Shown here piece by piece: positions 25,477-33,777 of a stretch of 64,000 bases of DNA. The stretch comes from Novosphingobium percolationis (lineage in GTDB: Bacteria; Pseudomonadota; Alphaproteobacteria; Sphingomonadales; Sphingomonadaceae), in assembly GCF_020179425.1 (NCBI RefSeq), contig NZ_JAILYM010000008.1, forward strand, positions 1 through 64,000. The letters run 5' to 3'. A program made the translations under genes and the position numbers. Position 1 is the stretch's first letter. Every line of letters starts with the position of its first letter. Under the pieces are notes generated by a model, which saw nothing but the letters and a program-made list of their open reading frames with translations, made no database searches and had not been told where the DNA came from.

Positions 25477-26091
25477 TCAGGCGGCAAGCTTGCCGGACAC
25501 GCTCGGCAGCCCGGTGGCGCGAATGCCTGCGGCGGCGAGAAGGGCAGGGGTGTTCGGTTCAATCACGATGCGCACCGCGGCGAGGTGCTCGCCGTGCACA
25601 TCCACAACTGCCCCCAATCGCTCGCATTGCCAGCCAAAGGTCTGGATCTGGCGCAGCCAGCTGTTTTCGGCGACGGCGCAATAGCCGGCAATCGCGTTGG
25701 CCAGCGCATAGTCGGCCAGAGCCACAACCAGGGCGTCGCGCACGAGCCGGCGCTCGGTCGCCCTCAGCCGGCGATCGAGGCAGAACCGCGTGATTTCGAA
25801 GATATCGGCAGCGGCTGGCGGCGGACCGTCGCACAACATCGGGAACAGGCCCGAGAGGATGCACTCGCGCGTCGTCGGCAGGAGCCGGGTCGAGGCGAGA
25901 TGAGCACCCTCATCATCGGTCAGTACGAGGTAGCGGGCATGGACATTGTCGAACTGGTCGACTTCGTACTGGCCGGCGAGGACGGGCACGTCCCATCCCA
26001 AGAGGTCGACGAAGACCGATTTGCGAGCGGCGAACATGGCGCGCATGATCGCAGCGTCCGGCTCGATGCCCGGCGAAATGATGTTCAGCAT
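25477..26091 (-). CDS. Acyl-homoserine lactone synthase (LuxI family)
   Basis: 204 residues from ATG 26091, which has AAGGAG 10 bp upstream; the frame opens 8 codons earlier. Family residues are present: Arg and Phe in AARKSVFVDLLGWDVPV, with its Trp; the two Asp in YEVDQFDN; Arg in ASTRLLPTT; Glu and Arg in IFEITRFCLD. The enzyme joins an acyl carrier or CoA group to S-adenosylmethionine to give a diffusible quorum signal. luxR lies 63 bp upstream and phyH 15 bp downstream, same strand. Acyl chain preference is not predictable. Confidence 0.92.
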   Translation of the reverse strand: MLNIISPGIEPDAAIMRAMFAARKSVFVDLLGWDVPVLAGQYEVDQFDNVHARYLVLTDDEGAHLASTRLLPTTRECILSGLFPMLCDGPPPAAADIFEITRFCLDRRLRATERRLVRDALVVALADYALANAIAGYCAVAENSWLRQIQTFGWQCERLGAVVDVHGEHLAAVRIVIEPNTPALLAAAGIRATGLPSVSGKLAA

Positions 26092-26154
26092 GTGAGAAGT
26101 GCTCCTTGACCTCAAGTGGTCGGGCCAAGGATCACCTCATCGGGGGCAGTCGGC

Positions 26155-26922
26155 CTATTCCGGAAAAGGGGTATGGAACGAGAAGCCGATATCGCTCAGC
26201 GTGATCGTTCCGTCTGTCATGGCATAGACGATCACGGACAACCGCTTGTTCACACCGTATTTGTCGCAGGCCATGCGGATGTGCCGGGCGACGGTTTCCT
26301 CGGAAATGCCGAGAATTCTGGAAATCTCCCAGTCGGTCTTGCCACGCGCGGCCCAGAGCAGGCAGTCACGTTGCCTGTCGGTGAGGACTGGACGGCGTAT
26401 CTGATCGATCACCCCTCGCGGCAGCCAAAGCCTGCGGGCCTTCTCGAAAGCCACCGCGCCGACCAGTTGGGCAAAGGGGAGATCGTCCAATGGCAGTGGC
26501 CGCCCCAGATCATTGGCGAACGAGCAGGAGCCACAAGCTTCGCCCGGCACATTGACCGGGACGGTATAGCCATCACCGATGCCTTGGTTCTGGCCCTGGG
26601 CGAGGATGACCCGGTCGCCCCGGCTCAAGGGAATGAGGAACGGGATTTGCGCCCACTGGAAGCCGATGGCCGTGACATGGCTTGCCCGGTGGACCGGGTC
26701 GCTCAGCGACAGCGCCTGTCTGTCGTAATGGTCGGCCCATTGCCCGGGATAGTTGTGGAGCCGGATTGCGCCACCACCGACCTTGAGCAGGTCGACGTGG
26801 TGCGTGAGGGCAAAATACTGGAAACCCAGCGCCTTGGTGACCTCGCTCATCGCAAGGCTCAATTCGTCCCGACTTCCTACACCTTCAACAAGACCGAGCA
26901 GTGTTTTTGCTGATGCCTGCAT
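26155..26922 (-). CDS. LuxR-type autoinducer-binding regulator
   Basis: 255 residues. The N-terminal autoinducer-binding domain is at about 10-165, with Tyr and Asp in YDRQALSLSDPVHRAS and Trp in GFQWAQI. The C-terminal LuxR helix-turn-helix is at about 185-240 (LTDRQRDCLLWAARGKTDWE, ISRILGISEETVARHIRMAC). Binding the lactone should make it activate or repress lux-box promoters. It is the first gene of the seven-gene minus-strand cluster ending with the lasso cyclase, so it is the likely quorum-sensing switch for luxI and perhaps for the lasso genes. Confidence 0.92.
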   Translation of the reverse strand: MQASAKTLLGLVEGVGSRDELSLAMSEVTKALGFQYFALTHHVDLLKVGGGAIRLHNYPGQWADHYDRQALSLSDPVHRASHVTAIGFQWAQIPFLIPLSRGDRVILAQGQNQGIGDGYTVPVNVPGEACGSCSFANDLGRPLPLDDLPFAQLVGAVAFEKARRLWLPRGVIDQIRRPVLTDRQRDCLLWAARGKTDWEISRILGISEETVARHIRMACDKYGVNKRLSVIVYAMTDGTITLSDIGFSFHTPFPE

Positions 26923-27240
26923 GGCGACCTGGCCGTGCCGCGATGGAAGGGGGCATCTCCAATTGCCATGATCCGCCCATCGCCCTTTCGCTGTCCAGAT
27001 TGGACGGGCCGCAGTTTCTCAGCCCCTCGGACCGTCCAAAAGTTGCTGGATTATTTCTACCATCTTGGTGTTATGTTGCAATGCAAGATGTCGCTGATTT
27101 GGCGTAAGTTTTCTTCCTATTAAGATTGGTGGGACCGTGGTGCGTGCCATGCCCCCGGAAGACGGGCGTTCCGAAGGGCGGCGACACCTGCCGTGCATTT
27201 TTGCTTGGCATGACCGGTCAAACCGGCGAGTCTGGCTTCC
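26923..27240. promoter_or_regulatory. Divergent region with lux-box-like repeat
   Basis: 318 bases between luxR (minus) and the MNT-HEPN gene (plus). CTGTCC at 26991-26996 and GGACGG at 27002-27007 form a near-perfect inverted repeat with a 5-bp centre, about 70 bp before luxR. This resembles a lux box but is not a canonical 20-mer. AT-rich sequence at 27045-27120 may hold promoters for both directions. Confidence 0.35.
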
Positions 27241-28152
27241 ATGAAATCCGCCATCGACCATCTGCCTGAAGGCAAGGCCAGGGAACTGGCGCATGTCGTC
27301 GATGTCGTTCGTCGCGGGTTCGAGGCGGCGCTGTCACGCCGAACGCAGGCACGCCTGCGCGATGGCAAGCTACTCAAGATCATTCTCTTCGGCAGCTATG
27401 CGCGCGGGGATTGGATCGAAGATCCGGTCGGGCGCTACTTTTCCGACTACGATTTGCTGGTTGTGGTCGATCGGGACGAACTCACCGATGTCGCCGAATT
27501 CTGGGAAAAGACCGAGACCCGGCTGCTGGCCGATCTCTCGGCCGGGACCGTGCTGCGTACGCCTGTCAGCCTAATCTACCACAGCCTCGAGGACGTAAAC
27601 GAGAAGCTTGGGTTCGGGCGCTACTTCTTCATGGACATCCTGAAGGATGGCATTGTCCTGTTCGAGGAGCCGGGGTTTCCGTTCGTTGAGCCTCTACCAC
27701 TGTCACGCGAAGACGCTCTGCGGGAAACACGAGAGTATTTCGAAGACTGGTTCCAAAGCGCATCTGATTTTGAAGAAGGCGCAAGAGACGCAATCGCGCG
27801 TGGTAAGGTGAAGCTGGCAGCTTTTCTGCTGCATCAAGCGACAGAGCGGTTCTACCACTGCCTGTTTCTCGTGCGCACATTGTGGAGCCCCAAATCTCAT
27901 AACCTCAATCGCTTACGCGATATGGCCGAAGAACTCGAACCTGCCCTCAAATCGGTCTGGCCACGGAAGACCCGCTTCGAGAGGCGGTGTTATTCGCTGT
28001 TGCGCGACGCCTATGTGAAGGCGCGCTATTCGTCCGCGTACCGGGTCACCGACGAGGAACTCGACTGGATCGCCGCGCGCGTCGCCGATTTGCAGGAGGC
28101 GGTGCGGGTTGCGTGCCATGCCCGGATCGACGATCTGGCGCAGGCTGCCTAG
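27241..28152 (+). CDS. MNT-HEPN fusion protein
   Basis: 303 residues in two parts. The N-terminal minimal nucleotidyltransferase is at about 40-130, with the catalytic pattern LFGSYARGDW and SDYDLLVVVDRDE. The C-terminal HEPN domain is at about 160-290, with the characteristic YVKARYSSAY. HEPN RNases usually have R-x4-6-H; here the segment reads Arg-Tyr-Ser-Ser-Ala-Tyr and the His appears to be missing. In two-gene MNT/HEPN toxin-antitoxins the MNT AMPylates the HEPN toxin; here both are on one chain, so the pair may act as a self-modifying or non-toxic enzyme. Not obviously tied to luxR, which diverges from it. Confidence 0.75.
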   Translation: MKSAIDHLPEGKARELAHVVDVVRRGFEAALSRRTQARLRDGKLLKIILFGSYARGDWIEDPVGRYFSDYDLLVVVDRDELTDVAEFWEKTETRLLADLSAGTVLRTPVSLIYHSLEDVNEKLGFGRYFFMDILKDGIVLFEEPGFPFVEPLPLSREDALRETREYFEDWFQSASDFEEGARDAIARGKVKLAAFLLHQATERFYHCLFLVRTLWSPKSHNLNRLRDMAEELEPALKSVWPRKTRFERRCYSLLRDAYVKARYSSAYRVTDEELDWIAARVADLQEAVRVACHARIDDLAQAA

Positions 28153-28209
28153 CCCGACCTGGCATCGCTGGCGGGATCTGTGACCGGCGGCGCCCCATAG
28201 GCAAAAGAA

Positions 28210-28233
28210 AAGGCCGATCAGAAGACCGGCCTT
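28210..28233 (+). terminator. Hairpin after MNT-HEPN gene
   Basis: AAGGCCG (28210-28216) and CGGCCTT (28227-28233) form a 7-bp stem with a 10-base loop. An A-rich run precedes it, so it would terminate best on the minus strand, but it may serve both directions. Confidence 0.45.
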
Positions 28234-28401
28234 GAAAGTTTGGGAGAGGATGCCTGAAAGGCACTCCCTCACTGAACCTCACGCGTCGATGCTGCAAATG
28301 CGAAGGACGCAAGTGCCGTTGCAGTTTGCGCAAGTGCACCTTCGCGCCGGCGCTGCGCGGCCGCGCCCATACCCCTCACTCCCTGACATTAGGAGACCCT
28401 C

Positions 28402-28878
28402 ATGGTTGACCGTGTATCTGCATCGATCACGCTCGGCGGCACGCTGTCGTCCCAAGACTTTGCCCATTTGCTCAAGCTGATCGCGGATGAAGACCTGTCA
28501 TCTGAATGGGATGGTGAAGCCTTCGATCCGACCCACCGCATCCCCGGACAGTCTTTGACGCTCCATGCGCACGAGGTCGCGTGGGGACGTTTCGAAGCCC
28601 TGGAGCGATGGTGCATTTCCCGGCAGGTGCCGTTTGCCCGCTGGTCTGGCGCATGTTCTGGCGAATGCGGCGGCGAGCGCGTCGTGTTCGAACGTGGCAC
28701 TGAACCGGAATATTACGCGGCTGACGAGGTCGATGAAATCGTCATCACGCGGCGCATGGTCGAGAAGCTCGGCTCGATCGAGGCCATCCTGGCCTATTTC
28801 GATGCCGCCGACGTCACCATCCCGCCACTGGTCGTCGATGGCGACGACACCGGCGTATCGGGTGCCAACCAGTCCTGA
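28402..28878 (+). CDS. Hypothetical protein, 158 residues
   Basis: AGGAGA sits 7 bp before the ATG. The protein is acidic and has VSASITLGGTLSSQDFAHLL and a small cluster of Cys (WCISRQ and CSGECGG). No membrane segment or catalytic motif is recognised. It is followed after 44 bp by the nuclease gene on the same strand. Proteins of this sort recur on sphingomonad plasmids, but I cannot name a function. Confidence 0.65.
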   Translation: MVDRVSASITLGGTLSSQDFAHLLKLIADEDLSSEWDGEAFDPTHRIPGQSLTLHAHEVAWGRFEALERWCISRQVPFARWSGACSGECGGERVVFERGTEPEYYAADEVDEIVITRRMVEKLGSIEAILAYFDAADVTIPPLVVDGDDTGVSGANQS

Positions 28879-28922
28879 GTTGCCGGCTGGCCTTGCGGCA
28901 GAGGGAACGATAGAAGCGGCCT

Positions 28923-29282
28923 ATGTCCTTGTTTTCCTTCCTTGTGCTTGGGGCTGCCAGCACGTTGTGCCCATCGGTGTCGGTACACGATGGCGACACG
29001 ATCCGGTGCGGATCCGAACGCATCCGCATCGCCGACATCGACGCCCCAGAACTCCCGGATTCGCCGAAGTGCCAGGACTATCGCGCTCGCTATGCCTGGT
29101 GCGATTTCGAGAAGGGCTATGCGTCCCGTGACGCACTTCGTGCCTTTCTTGCCAGAGGGCGGGTGGTTGTCGCGCGCCAGGGCGTTGATCGCTACGGTCG
29201 CACGCTCGCGCTGATCCGGGTCAATGGCGTTGATGCCGGAGACTGGCTGGTTAGTCGGGGCCTTGCCCGGCGCTGGAACTGA
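28923..29282 (+). CDS. Thermonuclease-family (SNase-like) secreted protein
   Basis: 119 residues. A hydrophobic N-terminus (MSLFSFLVLGAASTL) suggests export. The SNase motifs VHDGDTIRCGSERIRIADID, DAPEL and then GVDRYGRTLALIRVNG give the Asp, Arg, Glu/Arg pattern of staphylococcal-nuclease folds. Shorter than full nucleases but typical of plasmid-borne copies. It would hydrolyse nucleic acid in the periplasm or outside. Confidence 0.82.
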   Translation: MSLFSFLVLGAASTLCPSVSVHDGDTIRCGSERIRIADIDAPELPDSPKCQDYRARYAWCDFEKGYASRDALRAFLARGRVVVARQGVDRYGRTLALIRVNGVDAGDWLVSRGLARRWN

Positions 29283-29294
29283 TGCTCGTTGCGT

Positions 29295-29903
29295 TCAGGT
29301 GCCGCGCGACCTGACCCAGGGTTCGGCAGTCCGCTCTACCGAGAGCGGATAGAGGCACGGGCGGCAGAGCGCGAAGGCTTCGTCCGGCTCGGCTGCAAGC
29401 CAGCGCGACCAGTCGTCCGGTGCGAGCACGACCGGCATCCGGTCATGGACATCGGCCATCTGCGCGCAGCCATCGACCATGACCATGCTGTAGGCATCGC
29501 CCCACTCGTGGGTCGGTCGCCAGATGCCGGCGACCGCGAAAAGTTCGGCACCCGCCAACGAATACCACGTGCGGGTCATCCGTCCTTTCTGGCCTTCGGC
29601 TTCCGCCCAGGCCGTGACGGGGATCAGGCACCGCCGCTTGACGAAGCTGTCACGCCAAAATGGCATCGCCAGCTTGTCCTCTCGGGCCTTGTTGACGGCC
29701 TTGGGCTTGAGCGGCTGTCCCTGCTTGCCTTTGAGCGTCAGCGGAAAGCCCCAGGTCATCGTCCGGGCTGTTCCTTCCGCCACGACGAGGCCGGGATAGC
29801 CGGGATAGACTTCTTCGCCAAAGTTGGCGCCGACATCCGCGCGGGCACTAAAAAGCTGCCCGACTTCGGCGACGTTGGCCCGCATCTTGTAAAGGTTACA
29901 CAC
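29295..29903 (-). CDS. SRAP/HMCES-type abasic-site shielding protein
   Basis: 202 residues starting Met-Cys; Cys2, exposed after removal of Met, forms the covalent link to abasic sites in single-stranded DNA. Other family residues are seen: Asn in KAVNKARED, Glu in AWAEAEGQ, His in VHDRMPVVL. SRAP proteins protect abasic sites during the SOS response and are common on conjugative elements, which enter cells as single strands. It converges with the SNase-like gene. Confidence 0.9.
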   Translation of the reverse strand: MCNLYKMRANVAEVGQLFSARADVGANFGEEVYPGYPGLVVAEGTARTMTWGFPLTLKGKQGQPLKPKAVNKAREDKLAMPFWRDSFVKRRCLIPVTAWAEAEGQKGRMTRTWYSLAGAELFAVAGIWRPTHEWGDAYSMVMVDGCAQMADVHDRMPVVLAPDDWSRWLAAEPDEAFALCRPCLYPLSVERTAEPWVRSRGT

Positions 29904-30002
29904 GCGCGGAGTTCATCTTGGCTCGGCCGGGAAGTCAATCAGAGAGGACGCGCCTGATGCTCTGTCTTGCGTCAATGTTCCTCATATGTTCCAGTATACG
30001 TC

Positions 30003-30185
30003 ATGCGAATCGACCATGACACCATAGCCCAGGCCATACTTGCCGCGCCCGGTTGGGCGCGTGTCGGCATAACCGCCCCTGATGAACGGATGCGCGAAGA
30101 TGCGGCGCAAGAACTCGCGTCGGTCATTCTGAGCGACAAACGCCGTGACACTGGCGGCGATGACCAGCTTGCTTTCGCGCTGTGA
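30003..30185 (+). CDS. Small DUF6771-like protein
   Basis: 60 residues from ATG 30003 (MRIDHDTIAQAILAAPGWAR), the point where similarity to small sphingomonad proteins of this type begins; the frame is open 12 codons further up. It is mostly helical, and no ribosome site is obvious. The next gene starts 3 bp after its stop in the same frame. Function unknown. Confidence 0.6.
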   Translation: MRIDHDTIAQAILAAPGWARVGITAPDERMREDAAQELASVILSDKRRDTGGDDQLAFAL

Positions 30186-30188
30186 CCA

Positions 30189-30515
30189 GTGCGCTGGACG
30201 GCCGATGGAACGCACCAGGCCACGTGCATTTTTGAGGCCGCCTGCTTCCACCAGGCGATCAAACCCGTCTGCCGGTGCGGCCATGCTTCGACCTTCAATC
30301 CGCATGGCCTGTGGTGGCTGTTCCAGCAGCGACACTGGGACGACCGTTTCGCCGAGGCCCGATTACACTTCTGGTGCAGGGTCTGCGGGATCCGGACCCG
30401 TAGAAAGATCATGTCCGTCAGGATCGAGACGGCCAAGCCATCGGCTGTCGATGTGATCCTGCCATGGCCCGACGAGCGGGAATGGAAGCGCGCCGTTCGG
30501 CGTTTTCGGGCCTGA
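30189..30515 (+). CDS. Small zinc-ribbon-like protein
   Basis: 108 residues from GTG. Cysteine pairs in PVCRCGHASTFNPHGLWWLF and FWCRVCGIRTRR suggest a zinc ribbon. The C-terminus, LPWPDEREWKRAVRRFRA, is typical of a conserved sphingomonad plasmid family. One codon separates it from the preceding stop, so the two are probably co-translated. It may bind nucleic acid; function unknown. Confidence 0.6.
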   Translation: MRWTADGTHQATCIFEAACFHQAIKPVCRCGHASTFNPHGLWWLFQQRHWDDRFAEARLHFWCRVCGIRTRRKIMSVRIETAKPSAVDVILPWPDEREWKRAVRRFRA

Positions 30516-30520
30516 CGGGC

Positions 30521-30781
30521 TCAGTTGTCGGTCACGCGACCCAGCATATCCATGAAATCGCGCGCTGCGTTCCGGTCGTTTGCCTCCTTGAAGGCGACGT
30601 CGAGATCCGGGGCGTTGCCGAGAATGTGCATCAGCGCCCACATCGCAAACCTGCGGCCACGATCCTGTTCGAGTCCGAAATCGACGGCCAGTCGCTCCTT
30701 GCCGGCTTCGAGCGCCGCCGGACTGACCGCGCCAAGGTCGGTCGCCCCGAAATAGCGCTGCATCTGGTCGTCGAAATCCAT
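30521..30781 (-). CDS. Hypothetical protein, 86 residues
   Basis: Acidic, helical protein beginning MDFDDQMQRYFGATDL, with a central RGRRFAMWALMHILG and no recognised motif. It runs the same way as the HU gene 58 bp upstream and could share its transcript. It converges with the zinc-ribbon gene, leaving only 5 bp between stops. Confidence 0.55.
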   Translation of the reverse strand: MDFDDQMQRYFGATDLGAVSPAALEAGKERLAVDFGLEQDRGRRFAMWALMHILGNAPDLDVAFKEANDRNAARDFMDMLGRVTDN

Positions 30782-30839
30782 CTCTCGTCCATCTACCCGA
30801 AGAAGGCAGGGCGTCCGGCCGGACCGGACGCCCGATCAA

Positions 30840-31115
30840 TCAGGCGTTGATCTTGTCCTTCACCGCCTTGGCGGGCGCGAAGGTCAGCTTGCGCGCAGCA
30901 GCGATCTGGATCGTCGCGCCGGTCGACGGGTTACGACCCTCACGCGCCGGCGTGTCCTTGATCTTGAACTTGCCAAAAGCATTCAGCGAAATTTCGTCGC
31001 CCTTGGCGGCGGCATCCGCGATCGCCTCGAAGACGGCGTCGACGATCTTGCGTGCATCGGTCTTGGTCAGACCGTGGCCGTTGGCAACGGCTTCGGCGAG
31101 GTCGGCAGTGTTCAT
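30840..31115 (-). CDS. HU-family DNA-binding protein
   Basis: 91 residues from ATG 31115, with GGAGGG 9 bp upstream; the frame extends to 31298 without a better start. The HU fold is clear: MNTADLAEAVANGHGLTKTD, ISLNAFGKFKIKDTPAREGR, then NPSTGATIQIAAARKLTFAP. The bacterial DNABII signature lies in the arm region. It bends DNA and would support recombination or replication of the element. Confidence 0.92.
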   Translation of the reverse strand: MNTADLAEAVANGHGLTKTDARKIVDAVFEAIADAAAKGDEISLNAFGKFKIKDTPAREGRNPSTGATIQIAAARKLTFAPAKAVKDKINA

Positions 31116-31313
31116 CGTGATTGGCCCTCCAGAATTCGCGGGAATGACTACCCCGCAAGCGGCGCATCGTCCAGCCACGCCTATTTGCATGGCGATGCAT
31201 GGGCGACTGCGGGCCGCAGGACCTTCGAAGCCGGGAGGGAAGGGGGGAGCGGGGCTTTGAGCCTGGCGGGCCGATGGTCGGTGCACGGAGGCTCGCAAGT
31301 CAGGAGCCAGTTC

Positions 31314-33329
31314 ATGATTTCAGGAATTCCCCTCAACAAGCTCGCGCCGTCGCCGCGCAATGTGCGCAAGCATTCGGACGCTGCAGCCGATGCCGAACTC
31401 AAGGCCAGCATCGCGGCCGTGGGCCTTTTGCAGAACCTTGTCGTGCGCGCTGCCCCAAAGGGGCGCTACACCGTCGAAGCCGGCGAACGCCGTCGCCAGG
31501 CGCTGACGGCGCTGGCCGATGACAAGATTCTGCCGCGCGATCATCCGGTTGCCTGTCTGGTGCTCGATGCCGATGATGCGAACGCGGTGGAATCGAGCCT
31601 CACCGAGAACTTCCAGCGGTTGAACATGAACCCGGCGGACGAGGCGCAGGCTTTCGCGACGCTGGTCGCTGAAGGCGCGCGCGCCGAGGACGTCGCCCGG
31701 CGCTTCGGGCTCACAGTGCGCTTCGTCGAAGGTCGACTGCGGCTCGCAAACCTGGCACCGGTCGTGTTCGAGGCTCTGGCTGCTGGCGAAATCACGCTCG
31801 ATCTTGCCAAGGCGTTCGGGGCGACCTCGGATCGGGAGATCCAGGCGCGCGTGTTCGGCCAGATGTCCACGTCCTACTATGCGCTCAATGCCGCCAGTAT
31901 CCGGCGCATGGTTCTGTCCGAGACCGTGCGCGGCAACGATCCGCGCGCGCGGCTTGTGGGCCGCGAAGCCTATGCAGCCGCTGGCGGCCGCATCGAGCGC
32001 GAACTCTTTGATGATGAAGACAGCGAAGCCTGGCTCGATGTCGCCCTTCTTGAGCAGCTCGCGACCGCGCGCATGGAAGCCGAGGCCCGCGCCCTGGCCG
32101 AACAGCACGGTCTTGCCTGGGTGCGCCCGACACTCGACAACTACGCCAGCCATGAACTGACCACGGGCCTGACGCGGCTCGTCAGCGAACCGGCCCCCCT
32201 GTCCGACGATGATGTCGCGCGACTTGAAGTCCTTGATGCCGCTTACGACGAGCAGGCGGCGATCCTGGAAGACGAAGACAGCGACGACGACGCGATCGCT
32301 GCTGCCGAAACCGAAATCGAGCGGATCGACCATGAAAGCCGCACCATTCGCGATCGCCCACAGGTCATTGCGCCTGAGCTGCGGCCACAGGCGGGCATGA
32401 TCCTGACGCTCGGTCGCGACGGCACGCCCGTGCTGCAGCCGGTATTCTACGGAGAAGGCGCCCCTCGGCCCGACGGTGACGACGACGATGGCGTCGAGGC
32501 CGTCACGGAAAAGGGTGCAGCCGGTCCGCGCCGATCGGTGCTTTCGAAGCGGCTTGTCGATGAGCTCGCCATGCAGCGGCGCGATGTGCTGTCGCTCCAT
32601 GTGGCGTCCGATCCCTCGCTCGCCCTCGACGTGCTTGTCTTCATGCTTGCCGATGCAGACACGACCGATTGGAAGAACAAGGCCGCCTCGACCTTGCGCG
32701 GTGGCGTGCCGAACGGGCCGATCCTCGGTTTTGAACCCGCTGATGCTCCGGCTAGTGCAGGCTTGGCCGAGTTTCGGGCCAGTCTCGATGAAAGCTGGCG
32801 CGTCGGTGACGATCCCGCTGCTCGGTTCGACCTCTTCCGCAATCTCGACGACGAAGCCCGCGCAAGCTGGCTGGGCTTCCTGGTCGGCCGTACGCTCGAA
32901 GCCAGCCTCAACCTCGACGGTGACCGGCGCATTGGCTTCATCGACCACCTTGGCGGTATTGTCGGCATCGACATGGCGCGTTGGTGGCGACCGACGGCCG
33001 CGAACTACTTCGACAGGGTGTCGAAGCAGGTGATCCTCGATGCCCTGGGCGACGTTGGCGGGCCTGAACTGTCGAGCCGGTTCGCGTCGGTCAAGAAGCG
33101 TGACCTCGCCATGAGCGCCGAAAGGGTCTTTGCAGGGGCCACCATTACCGAAGTCGATGTCCGCGACCGGGCGCTCGCCTGGGTGCCTGAGGTGATGCGC
33201 TTTGGTGAGCAGGACACCGCAGATTCCGCGGATACCCCCACGGATGCGGTCGATGACAATGGCGACGAAGCCATCGACGCAGCTTCCGCTGTCGGCCTCG
33301 ATCCCGTTCCGGAAGCCCGAGCGGCCTGA
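31314..33329 (+). CDS. ParB/Spo0J N-terminal-domain protein
   Basis: 671 residues from ATG 31314. The ParB nuclease-like N-domain is at about 1-95: IPLNKLAPSPRNVRK, LQNLVVRA, EAGERRRQALTAL, SLTENFQRLNMNPADEAQAF. A helix-turn-helix (ARAEDVARRFGLTVRFVEGR) follows. A long acidic C-terminal part extends to the end. It lacks a partner ParA nearby and is twice the length of partition ParB, so it belongs to the plasmid ParB-like group of unclear role rather than a partition system. Confidence 0.85.
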   Translation: MISGIPLNKLAPSPRNVRKHSDAAADAELKASIAAVGLLQNLVVRAAPKGRYTVEAGERRRQALTALADDKILPRDHPVACLVLDADDANAVESSLTENFQRLNMNPADEAQAFATLVAEGARAEDVARRFGLTVRFVEGRLRLANLAPVVFEALAAGEITLDLAKAFGATSDREIQARVFGQMSTSYYALNAASIRRMVLSETVRGNDPRARLVGREAYAAAGGRIERELFDDEDSEAWLDVALLEQLATARMEAEARALAEQHGLAWVRPTLDNYASHELTTGLTRLVSEPAPLSDDDVARLEVLDAAYDEQAAILEDEDSDDDAIAAAETEIERIDHESRTIRDRPQVIAPELRPQAGMILTLGRDGTPVLQPVFYGEGAPRPDGDDDDGVEAVTEKGAAGPRRSVLSKRLVDELAMQRRDVLSLHVASDPSLALDVLVFMLADADTTDWKNKAASTLRGGVPNGPILGFEPADAPASAGLAEFRASLDESWRVGDDPAARFDLFRNLDDEARASWLGFLVGRTLEASLNLDGDRRIGFIDHLGGIVGIDMARWWRPTAANYFDRVSKQVILDALGDVGGPELSSRFASVKKRDLAMSAERVFAGATITEVDVRDRALAWVPEVMRFGEQDTADSADTPTDAVDDNGDEAIDAASAVGLDPVPEARAA

Positions 33330-33362
33330 ACTCTCCTGACAGGTCAGCAGGGCATGGGCGAA

Positions 33363-33392
33363 GCGGCTTCTTCCTGTCCGGGAAGAGGCCGC
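33363..33392 (+). terminator. Long hairpin after the ParB-like gene
   Basis: GCGGCTTCTTCC (33363-33374) pairs with GGAAGAGGCCGC (33381-33392), with one G-U step. No T-run follows, so it is a weak or Rho-assisted terminator at best. Confidence 0.4.
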
Positions 33393-33404
33393 TACTGTCA
33401 CACC

Positions 33405-33449
33405 AATTCCCATTTTGGGAATTTCCAGTTGATTCCCATTTTGGGAATT
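33405..33449 (+). promoter_or_regulatory. Twin palindromic operator of higBA
   Basis: Two copies of ATTCCCATTTTGGGAATT, at 33406-33423 and 33432-33449, each an inverted repeat TTCCCA/TGGGAA. Their centres are 26 bp apart, so two antitoxin dimers would sit on nearly the same DNA face. They end 14 bp before higB, the expected site for autorepression by HigA. Confidence 0.75.
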
Positions 33450-33463
33450 GCTAGGTGCTGTGG

Positions 33464-33766
33464 ATGAGACTTATCGCCCGTTCGAATCTGGTGGCGTTCT
33501 GGGAAGCGCACCCTGAAACCAGGGCATCTCTGGCCCATTGGATAACGGTCGTTTCCAACGCTAGCTGGCAGAATACCGGCGAAGTGCAGGCATCGTTCTC
33601 AAAGGCAAAGGTGCTGAATGCTGAACGCGTACGTTTCGAGGTCGCCGGGGGCAATTATCGGTTGATCGTGGCGTTCAAATTCGAGGCGCAGATCGCCTTT
33701 GTGAAGTTCATAGGCACGCACAAGCAGTACGATGCCATCGACGCGCTTACGATCAGCGTGTTTTGA
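33464..33766 (+). CDS. higB: HigB-type mRNA interferase toxin
   Basis: 100 residues from ATG 33464 (a GTG start lies 3 codons upstream). Family pattern: MRLIARSNLVAFWEAHPETR, then GNYRLIVAFKFEAQIAFVKF, then GTHKQYDAID, the HigB/RelE-fold region with the catalytic His, Lys and Tyr. It cuts ribosome-bound mRNA when free. The toxin gene comes first, the usual order for higBA. Twin palindromes lie directly upstream. Confidence 0.85.
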   Translation: MRLIARSNLVAFWEAHPETRASLAHWITVVSNASWQNTGEVQASFSKAKVLNAERVRFEVAGGNYRLIVAFKFEAQIAFVKFIGTHKQYDAIDALTISVF

Positions 33767-33777
33767 GGAGGTACGAC

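Noticed and set aside
31320..33413. 697-codon minus-strand frame opposite the ParB-like gene
   Set aside because: Mirror of the ParB-like gene; typical GC-driven open frame without a ribosome site.
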